Notes under the pieces: generated by a model
What the model was told of the DNA's origin: nothing
Seen by the model: the letters and a program-made list of their open reading frames with translations, nothing else
Databases searched by the model: none
Part shown: positions 13,346 through 18,791 of the stretch, piece by piece
How positions within the stretch are numbered: the first letter of the stretch is position 1
Layout of the letters: each line of letters begins with the position of its first letter
Origin: Lachnoclostridium sp. UBA1781
Lineage (GTDB): Bacteria > Bacillota > Clostridia > Lachnospirales > Lachnospiraceae
Direction of reading: 5' to 3'
Length of the DNA: 18,791 nt
Assembly: GCA_002315495.1 (NCBI GenBank)
Contig: DCGJ01000128.1
Span: 29,746-48,536, forward strand
Translations under genes and position numbers: made by a program

Positions 13346-13840
13346 ATGAAAAAGAGAATTCAAGTGAGCGCACTGCTACTGGTTCTTATATTGATGGTAG
13401 GAACCCTGGCAGCCTGCGGCGGCAGCGATGAGAAGCTGAGCGAATCCGCCAAGACCTGCAACACAATTATTGACAGTATCAAGGCTGAGATGAATAACTG
13501 CACGCGTTCTGTCGTTGCGGCAAATGGCAGCCAGCTGACACTGATCGGCGACAAGAGCTACGCAGTGTACTATGTGTACGACAATGCTCTTTACAAGACC
13601 ACAATCACCTACGACCCGGAGAAGAAGATGCTCGGTGCGGTTGTAAAGGAAGTAAAGAAGCTGAAGTCTTCCGAACTTAACGGCACCAAGGTTGCGGACG
13701 ATGTCATTTCCCTTGTGGCAACGGTCGGAACGGACAGCGTGAAGGTGAATGTAACGGTTATGGTTAGCTCTGACGATCAGACCACAAAGGAAGAAACCAT
13801 TATGTACAACACGACTTTAAAGGAGTCGATGAGTAAGTAA
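13346..13840 (+). CDS. Small lipoprotein resembling the globular domain of the adjacent minor pilins
   Basis: This 164-aa protein has a lipoprotein signal: MKKR, a hydrophobic segment, then the lipobox LAAC with the lipidated Cys24, followed by GGSDE. It should be anchored to the outer face of the cell membrane. The mature part (about 30-164) starts with a helix (ESAKTCNTIIDSIKAEMNNC), then LTLIGDKSYAVYYVYDNALYKTTITYDPE (64-92). It closes with DDVISLVATVGTDSVKVNVTVMVSSDD. By eye this follows the pilin domain of the gene directly upstream element by element (SYRGFSIVNFVDNSLYIYESSFEDPE and SDSVISFVMDE...GNVVVNIAVRVEEE). It has no linker or C-terminal domain. It has its own strong promoter and an AGAGGAG RBS. 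The lipoprotein call is firm; the kinship with pilins is inference from the pattern, and the function is unknown. Confidence 0.85.
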   Translation: MKKRIQVSALLLVLILMVGTLAACGGSDEKLSESAKTCNTIIDSIKAEMNNCTRSVVAANGSQLTLIGDKSYAVYYVYDNALYKTTITYDPEKKMLGAVVKEVKKLKSSELNGTKVADDVISLVATVGTDSVKVNVTVMVSSDDQTTKEETIMYNTTLKESMSK

Positions 13841-13893
13841 TGGTGTGAGGAACCGCGAGGAATCTGAAACGCGGTAAAGGAATAAGATGATGC

Positions 13894-13925
13894 AAATGCG
13901 GCCTCTAATTGGGGGCCGCATTTTC
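13894..13925 (+). terminator. Intrinsic terminator after the lipoprotein gene
   Basis: A 10-bp perfect stem, AAATGCGGCC (13894-13903) with GGCCGCATTT (13914-13923), is followed by a short T/C tail (the last T of the run is within the stem). A further 6-bp stem, ACCGCG/CGCGGT (13852-13857 and 13870-13875), lies between the stop codon and this terminator. Confidence 0.8.
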
Positions 13926-13940
13926 CGTAAAATCCTTTTG

Positions 13941-13969
13941 TTGACTTTTGGAACGACATTGGATATACT
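13941..13969 (+). promoter_or_regulatory. Promoter of the SRP RNA gene
   Basis: TTGACT (13941-13946), a 17-base spacer and TATACT (13964-13969) precede the predicted RNA 5' end at about 13976 by the right distance for a sigma-A start. Confidence 0.8.
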
Positions 13970-13975
13970 AAAGAA

Positions 13976-14238
13976 ACCGTGCAACCGGGGAGTTAGCGGT
14001 GCCCTGTATCTGCAATCCGCTATAGCAGAGGTGATGGTGAATCGAGGGTCGGCAATACGAGGCTGGCCAGGGAAAGTGGCGTTGACGTTTGGGTCTCATG
14101 CGATGGGAGCCCGTGAACCGTGTCAGGGCAGGAATGCAGCAGCACTAAGCGGATACTTTCATGTGATATGAGGGTGCCTGGACTGAGTTAACTATCCTGG
14201 TAACGCTCGGGTAGTTGATTCGACAGAATCCGCACGGT
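13976..14238 (+). ncRNA. ffs: Signal recognition particle RNA (large bacterial type, scRNA)
   Basis: This is an approximately 263-nt RNA that, with Ffh, forms the signal recognition particle targeting nascent membrane and secreted proteins. The ends pair (ACCGTGC at 13976-13982 with GCACGGT at 14232-14238). The 5' part GGGGAGTTAGCGGTGCCCTG and TGCAATCCGCTATAGCAG match the Alu domain of Bacillus-type large SRP RNA. GTTGACGTTTGGGTC is also conserved, and the domain IV core reads GTGTCAGG, then GGAA, then GCAGCAGCACTAAG (about 14119-14150), with the late GACAGAATC before the closing helix. It has its own promoter and terminator. An ORF overlapping it is not a gene. The exact ends are inferred from the terminal helix. 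Confidence 0.95.
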
Positions 14239-14248
14239 AAATCAAAAC

Positions 14249-14276
14249 AGGCGAGGCTTTTGGCCGCGCCTTTTTT
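14249..14276 (+). terminator. Terminator of the SRP RNA gene
   Basis: GGCGAGGC (14250-14257) and GCCGCGCC (14263-14270) pair with one A-G mismatch around TTTTG and are followed by six T (14271-14276). It begins about 11 bases after the RNA's mature 3' end. Confidence 0.85.
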
Positions 14277-14287
14277 GATGGAAAAAC

Positions 14288-14316
14288 TTGATACTTTGCG
14301 GGAAAAGTGGTACACT
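14288..14316 (+). promoter_or_regulatory. Candidate promoter of the TPR-protein gene
   Basis: TTGATA (14288-14293, 5 of 6), a 17-base spacer and TACACT (14311-14316, 4 of 6) lie 63 bases before the ATG at 14380. The genes downstream follow at short spacing, so this promoter may also serve the flavin reductase and murA. Confidence 0.6.
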
Positions 14317-14379
14317 TGTTTAGAATATGGGCAATTATGCCTTTCTTGTTGTGTGATGATTACGAAGGGGTAATTTAGT

Positions 14380-17300
14380 ATGAATTTGACCAACGCTTCC
14401 AAGACAAACGAAGTCAAAAATTTAGCTAAAGAAGGCCGTTATGAAGAGGCAGCTGACCTGATTGAGCGCATCAATCTGGACAAGGTGGAGTCGCAGCATG
14501 ACATGTTCGTATTTGCGGACGTGTTTGTGAAGGCGAAGCGCATTCAAAATGCGCGCGAAGTCTACGAGAAGCTGTATGAGCGGAACAAAAACCACCGTGT
14601 TATGGTCGGCCTCATCGACCTTTGCTTAAAGAGCAAGGATCCGGTTTCGGCTGAGCAGTACCTTCGTGAATTCCGAAAGATGGAGCCGGACAATCCGGAG
14701 CGTCTCGTCCTTCGTTACCGCGTGGATGCCATGTACGGCAAATCCAACGAGTACCTCTTAAAGAGTCTGACGAAGCTTCGCGACGAAGATTATACCGATA
14801 TTTGGGCCTTGGAGCTTGCCAAGGTTTACTATAAGAGCGGCGATTATGCGGCATGTGCCAAGGAATGCAAGAATATCTGCATCTGGTTTGACGGCACCGA
14901 CGTATCCCGCAAGGCTCGCGTTTTGTGGCAGTCCTGCAAGGAGATGGGTGTGCGCCTCGACGGCGAGTCCTACTCCCCTGAGCACAGGGAGCGTCATGTA
15001 AATGCGGCCGAAGCCGAGAGAGCAGAAGAAACCGCAGCCCTTGCGCAGGCCGTGGCAGAGATGGAAGCGCCGGAGGACGAAATTGCCGTAAGTGCCGATG
15101 TTGACACCGCAACCCCGCGGGCACGTCTTGAGGAGTCCGTATTTGAAGCTAGTGCCAGCCGAAACGGTGAGGGCAATATTCCGATGGAGGATGAAGGCTT
15201 AGCGAGCTCTCTTGGTGCTGTTGTGTCCGATGTGATGGATGCAGAGGAGATGGAGGCCGAGGCGATTCGCCAGTACGAGAACACGGCGCCGATTCCGAAG
15301 GTGCCTGAAGAAGACGAGGGTGACCCGGAAGGCATCACGCTGGAGCTTGATGTGGACCTCATCAATGCGGCGTACCTTGAGCAGGAAGCCGAGCGCGAGA
15401 AGCAAAATGCAGCAGAAGTTGCGGAACAGGAAGGCGAAAATGATATCGCTCAGATTACCGAGCAGACAGCTTCTGAAAGTGTTGAGACTGCAGACGAGCA
15501 GCATACGGAAGCTGACTTCGAGCTTGATCTTGGCGAGCAGATTGCAGCAATTGAAGATGAACTGAAGGAGGAAGAAGAAGCTTCTTCCGAGATTGCCGCA
15601 TTTGCAACAACGACCGACGCGGACGAGGAGCTTCGAATCGCGCGGGCGATGTCGGCAGCAAGCAGCCAGAACACGAGAAATACAGGCGATTTTGATGTGG
15701 CATGGGGCATGGCAACGGCCGGAACCCTGGTGTCCGCCATTGACGCAGAAGATACGATAAATGCTGGCCTTAGCCCGGCGTATGTGGCAGCCGTGAAGGA
15801 GGCAACCGAGCTTCAGGCGCAGGAGGAAGCCGAACTCGCTTCGAAACTCACTGAGAAGGTCGAGGAGCAGGAAGAGGAGGCCGAGCAGCTGACGCTTGAG
15901 GGAGCATTTGGCGAACTGATGCAGAAAACCGAGGGCGAGGCTGAGGAAGTTGAAAGCACCTCGGACGCCACCACGGAGTCCGAAGAAGGAGCTGAAGCAG
16001 GCGCAGAAGTGACCGAAACAGAAGAAATAGAGGAGGGCGTTCCGATTGATTTGGAGCGACCGTTATACGCAAAGCTGGGCATCCAGAAGGACCTCGAGAA
16101 TCGAATCGAGCGTGTGATTGAAGACGACGAGGACGAAGACGATGATGACGAGTATGTCATCACGGGATATTTCGAGGGAACCCCGTCGGCCGTGAATCGC
16201 GCGGACGAGGCTGAGAAGGACTTCGAGGCAGAAATCACCGCTGAGCTGGAAGCCGAAGTGGCAGAGGAGCTTTCAGAGGGTGAGGACGTTACCCCGGGGT
16301 TCGAAGAGGTGGAACCGCATCAGATGGAACTGTTTGACACGATGCCACTGCATTTTGATGCCGATCAGAGCGATCATGAGCAGAACCTTGCCGATGCCGT
16401 GAAGGAAATCGCTTCCGATGAAACCGAAGCGGACAGCGAGGGTGTGCCGGTTGATCTGGAGACGACGAAGGACCTTGGAGACCTCAGCGTACAGCTGGAC
16501 CGAAAGCTCGGTGTGCGCATCATTGAGGACGAGCCATACGAAGAGCAGGAGATGGAGCCGGAAGCCAATCTGGATGATCTGGTACCGGAGACGGCTGCGG
16601 ATTCCGGGCTGATGGAATTTACCGCGACGGACATCGTGCCGATTTCGCTCCCGAAGAAGGAAGCATCGGTCGTTGAGTTTGACGATTTGGGAATCGGAGA
16701 GGCCTCCAACCAGGTCATTATCCTGGATGACGAGCCTTTGCCGGTAGAGACTACGGACGACTTCGAAGATATTATTGTGGATATCAGCGGATTGTTCGAC
16801 GAGCCGACCGAGACGAAGAAGACTTCACTTTCGATTGAAGATATTCTCGGTGTTTCGGAAGAAGAACCGAGCATCGATAACTTGGAAGATGTAGCAGAAG
16901 AACCGGGCATTGATAACTCGGAAGATGTAGCAGAAGAACCGGGCATCGATAACTCGGAGGACGTAGCAGAAGAACCGGGCATCGATAACTCGGAGGACGT
17001 GGCAGAAGACATCCGGGAGGATGCTTCAGAAACCGTTGAGGAACAGGTAGAAGTCATCGGTGAATCTGTAGGAACAATCGAAGAAACTGTTGAAGAAATC
17101 ACGGAAACAGCGGAGACCGACGAATCTGCAGAAACCATCACTGAGAATGAAAATGTGACGGAAGAGCCGAATGAAACTTTGGCTGAAACCGAAAATGTGA
17201 CGGAAGAGCCGAATGATACCCCAGTCGCAACGGAGACTACGAACGCCACGGAACCGCCAAAGTCTGGTAAAACAAAGACCTTGGACGAGCTGATGGCAGA

Positions 17301-17478
17301 GCAGGCAGCAAAGCGCGAGGAGGACGCAAAGCGTCGTCGCGAGGAGGAAGAGAGACAGCTTACGAGCGAGGAGCTCGCAGAGCGCGCCGCACTTCAGGCA
17401 ATGTTCCGTGAGGATGACGAGGCCATGGAGCGGGCGTTATACAGCCTACTTGGCGAGTCGACTCCAAAGAAGGATTAA
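14380..17478 (+). CDS. Large cytoplasmic TPR protein with very acidic repetitive tail
   Basis: This 1032-aa protein has no signal peptide and no membrane span. Residues about 10-190 are TPR-like helical hairpins (AKEGRYEEAADLIERI, NAREVYEKLYERNKNH, LAKVYYKSGDYAACAKECKNI), a protein-interaction module. From about 200 to 960 it is dominated by Glu, Asp, Ala, Ser and Thr and is probably disordered. This stretch contains an Asp/Glu run near residue 580 and two related segments (GVPIDLE...KLGIQKDLENRIERVIED and GVPVDLE...LDRKLGVRIIED). It also has four 12-aa repeats (828-875) and a twice-used ENVTEEPN motif. The last 65 residues are a highly charged predicted helix (LMAEQAAKREEDAKRRREEEE) ending SLLGESTPKKD. 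I do not recognise a named family or function. The RBS is GAAGGGG (14364-14370). The flavin reductase gene follows 19 bases after the stop. Confidence 0.85.
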   Translation: MNLTNASKTNEVKNLAKEGRYEEAADLIERINLDKVESQHDMFVFADVFVKAKRIQNAREVYEKLYERNKNHRVMVGLIDLCLKSKDPVSAEQYLREFRKMEPDNPERLVLRYRVDAMYGKSNEYLLKSLTKLRDEDYTDIWALELAKVYYKSGDYAACAKECKNICIWFDGTDVSRKARVLWQSCKEMGVRLDGESYSPEHRERHVNAAEAERAEETAALAQAVAEMEAPEDEIAVSADVDTATPRARLEESVFEASASRNGEGNIPMEDEGLASSLGAVVSDVMDAEEMEAEAIRQYENTAPIPKVPEEDEGDPEGITLELDVDLINAAYLEQEAEREKQNAAEVAEQEGENDIAQITEQTASESVETADEQHTEADFELDLGEQIAAIEDELKEEEEASSEIAAFATTTDADEELRIARAMSAASSQNTRNTGDFDVAWGMATAGTLVSAIDAEDTINAGLSPAYVAAVKEATELQAQEEAELASKLTEKVEEQEEEAEQLTLEGAFGELMQKTEGEAEEVESTSDATTESEEGAEAGAEVTETEEIEEGVPIDLERPLYAKLGIQKDLENRIERVIEDDEDEDDDDEYVITGYFEGTPSAVNRADEAEKDFEAEITAELEAEVAEELSEGEDVTPGFEEVEPHQMELFDTMPLHFDADQSDHEQNLADAVKEIASDETEADSEGVPVDLETTKDLGDLSVQLDRKLGVRIIEDEPYEEQEMEPEANLDDLVPETAADSGLMEFTATDIVPISLPKKEASVVEFDDLGIGEASNQVIILDDEPLPVETTDDFEDIIVDISGLFDEPTETKKTSLSIEDILGVSEEEPSIDNLEDVAEEPGIDNSEDVAEEPGIDNSEDVAEEPGIDNSEDVAEDIREDASETVEEQVEVIGESVGTIEETVEEITETAETDESAETITENENVTEEPNETLAETENVTEEPNDTPVATETTNATEPPKSGKTKTLDELMAEQAAKREEDAKRRREEEERQLTSEELAERAALQAMFREDDEAMERALYSLLGESTPKKD
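16861..17004 (+). repeat. Four 36-bp tandem repeats in the acidic TPR protein
   Basis: Four head-to-tail copies of a unit encoding EEPGIDNSEDVA are present (the first copy reads EEPSIDNLEDVA). Units start at 16861, 16897, 16933 and 16969. The last copies differ only at scattered synonymous sites, indicating recent in-frame expansion. Confidence 0.95.
17149..17216 (+). repeat. Pair of 26-bp direct repeats, 42 bp apart
   Basis: Two identical 26-base copies (17149-17174 and 17191-17216) encode ENVTEEPN and lie exactly 14 codons apart in the acidic region of the same gene. This is a second, shorter in-frame repeat system. Confidence 0.9.
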
Positions 17479-17497
17479 GAGAAATGAGGTAAATATC

Positions 17498-18055
17498 ATG
17501 AAAAATGAGTGGAAACCGGGAAATATGCTGTATCCGCTTCCGGCGGTTATGGTGAGCACCTACTGTGAGGGAAAGCCGAACATCTGTACCATTGCGTGGA
17601 CGGGCACCATTTGCTCCGACCCGGCGATGGTGAGCATTTCCGTTCGACCATCCCGTTATTCGTACGATGCCATCAAGGAAAGCGGTGAGTTTGTCATCAA
17701 TCTCACGACCGAGGACCTGGTGTTCGCAACGGATTACTGTGGCGTGAAATCGGGCCGCGACGAGGACAAATTCGCAGCCTGCAATCTGACGCCGGAACCG
17801 GCGACGAAGATTCATGCACCGATGATTAAGGAATCTCCGGTGAACATCGAATGTAAGGTTCGCGAAATTATCCCGCTTGGCACTCACGACATGTTTATCG
17901 CGGACGTGGTTTGCGTCCACGCAGACGAGCAGTACATGAATGAGAAGGGCAAGTTTGACCTGGCACTCGCAAAGCCAATCGTGTACTCCCACGGCACCTA
18001 CTACTCCGTAGGCAAGGAGCTGGGCACCTTCGGCTACTCGGTGAAGAAGAAGTAG
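17498..18055 (+). CDS. Flavin reductase family (FMN-binding split-barrel) protein
   Basis: This 185-aa protein belongs to the FMN-binding flavin-reductase-like group (DIM6/NTAB type), small cytoplasmic flavoproteins that bind FMN and often reduce flavins or act in unknown redox steps. Visible features are LYPLPAVMVSTYCEGKPNICTIAWTGTICSDPAMVSISVRPSRYSYDAIKESGEFVINL (about 9-67), the typical split-barrel core. YCGVKSGRDEDKFAA (about 77-91) is the usual 'G-x-x-SGR-x-x-DKF' motif, and AKPIVYSHGTYYSVGKELGTFGYS lies near the end. The ATG at 17498 has a TGAGGT RBS 7 bases upstream; the longer in-frame start at 17408 overlaps the previous gene by 71 bases and is unlikely. Substrate and partner cannot be told from sequence. 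murA follows after 28 bases. Confidence 0.93.
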   Translation: MKNEWKPGNMLYPLPAVMVSTYCEGKPNICTIAWTGTICSDPAMVSISVRPSRYSYDAIKESGEFVINLTTEDLVFATDYCGVKSGRDEDKFAACNLTPEPATKIHAPMIKESPVNIECKVREIIPLGTHDMFIADVVCVHADEQYMNEKGKFDLALAKPIVYSHGTYYSVGKELGTFGYSVKKK

Positions 18056-18083
18056 CAAGAACGAGAGAGGATTGATAGGAAAC

Positions 18084-18791
18084 ATGAGCAATTTCAAGTA
18101 TACCATCGTTGGAGGAAAGCAGCTGAGCGGCGAGGTCGCAATCAGTGGTGCGAAAAATGCGGCACTGGGCATCGTTGCGGCAGCCATCATGACCGACGAC
18201 GTATGTACCATTGAGAATCTTCCGAACGTTAGCGATATCAACGTGCTTCTGGATGCCATCAAGGGCATCGGCGCAATGGTAGAACGTGTGGACGAGCACA
18301 CCGTGCGAATCAGCGGAAAGACCATCAAATCCGAGGTGGTTGACAACGAGGATGTCACGAAAATTCGCGCAAGCTATTATCTGATTGGCGCACTTCTCGG
18401 AAAGCGAGGCACCGCAACGGTTGCCATGCCGGGTGGTTGTGAGATCGGAAGTCGTCCGATTGACCAGCATTTGAAAGGCTTCCGCGCATTGGGCGCAGAG
18501 GTGCAGGACGAGGAGGACTACTTAAGAGCGGTCGCAGATGAATTGCACGGCAGCCATATCTTCCTTGATGTGGCAAGTGTCGGCGCAACGATTAACATTA
18601 TGCTCGCAGCTTGCATGACACCGGGCAAGACCGAGATTGAAAATGTGGCAAAGGAGCCTCACATCGTAGACGTTGCGAACTTCTTAAACAGTATGGGCGC
18701 GAACATCAAGGGCGCCGGTACCGATATGATTCGTATTCGCGGTGTCAATTCCTTGCACGGCACGACCTACTCCATCATTCCGGACCAGATT
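18084..18791 (+). CDS. murA: UDP-N-acetylglucosamine 1-carboxyvinyltransferase MurA (N-terminal 236 codons)
   Basis: This enzyme catalyses the first committed step of peptidoglycan synthesis, transferring enolpyruvate from PEP to UDP-GlcNAc in the cytoplasm; it is the fosfomycin target. The open frame runs off the window end. Visible are GGKQLSGEVAISGAKNAAL (10-28) with the substrate-binding Lys24-Asn25 pair, KIRASYYLIGALLGKRG (93-109), and MPGGCEIGSRPIDQHLKGF (115-133) with the catalytic Cys119. VASVGATINIMLAA and KEPHIVDVANFLNSMGANIKGAGTDMIRI follow further on. The Cys is intact, so fosfomycin binding is expected in principle. The RASYYL and ATINIMLAA segments match the Firmicutes MurAA type more than the proteobacterial one. 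The RBS is likely GAGAGG or AGGAAA just upstream; about half the protein is missing. Confidence 0.97.
   Translation, partial: MSNFKYTIVGGKQLSGEVAISGAKNAALGIVAAAIMTDDVCTIENLPNVSDINVLLDAIKGIGAMVERVDEHTVRISGKTIKSEVVDNEDVTKIRASYYLIGALLGKRGTATVAMPGGCEIGSRPIDQHLKGFRALGAEVQDEEDYLRAVADELHGSHIFLDVASVGATINIMLAACMTPGKTEIENVAKEPHIVDVANFLNSMGANIKGAGTDMIRIRGVNSLHGTTYSIIPDQI

Noticed and set aside
13887..14171. 94-codon open frame on the + strand
   Set aside because: It begins in a terminator and runs through the SRP RNA gene, whose conserved elements explain the sequence.
17408..17497. 30-residue longer start for the flavin reductase
   Set aside because: It would overlap the end of the TPR-protein gene and adds a basic stretch foreign to the family. 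The ATG at 17498 has its own RBS.

Overview
The window comes from a low-to-mid GC Gram-positive bacterium of the class Clostridia, most likely a Lachnospiraceae-type gut or rumen organism. The reasons are a Firmicutes-type MurA, a large (Alu-domain-containing) SRP RNA of the Bacillus/Clostridium type, a clostridial-style type IV pilus cluster with a fused PilM-PilN, and 'TPTPKPT' linkers in surface proteins. This assignment is inference from sequence style; no tree was made. All recognised genes are on the + strand. I found no tRNA, insertion sequence or CRISPR array.

Region 1 (1-6236) is the machinery of a type IV pilus. It holds the C-terminus of the assembly ATPase PilB, the retraction ATPase PilT, the platform protein PilC, two tandem major-type pilins separated by a strong intrinsic terminator, a PilM-PilN fusion and PilO. 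Prepilin peptidase (PilD) is not in the window and presumably lies nearby.

Region 2 (6268-13178) encodes six minor pilins or pseudopilins: a PilV/GspI-like protein, a very large (659 aa) PilX-like protein, a GspH/FimT-like protein, and three modular proteins. Each modular protein has a prepilin N-terminus, a related globular pilin domain, a spacer and a C-terminal beta-rich domain. The spacer differs in each: a collagen-like Gly-X-Thr stalk in the first, and Thr/Pro-rich linkers in the second and third. The last two C-terminal domains are clearly homologous to each other. I read this set as a pilus-tip adhesin kit. Directly downstream (13346-13840), behind its own strong promoter, is a small lipoprotein whose mature part looks like the same globular pilin domain carried on a lipobox signal instead of a prepilin helix.

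Region 3 (11763-12098) is the only long gene-free stretch within the pilus locus. It follows a terminator and holds two candidate promoters and a 126-bp nested inverted-repeat element with a near-perfect 21-nt palindrome, suggesting that the last pilin gene is regulated separately.

Region 4 (13894-18791) is housekeeping and accessory: the SRP RNA gene with its own promoter and terminator, a 1032-aa cytoplasmic TPR protein with a very acidic, repeat-containing tail, a flavin-reductase-family flavoprotein, and the first 236 codons of murA.

Several genes in the locus are preceded by short perfect hairpins sitting just 5' of the ribosome binding site, a recurring layout that may tune relative expression within the operon.
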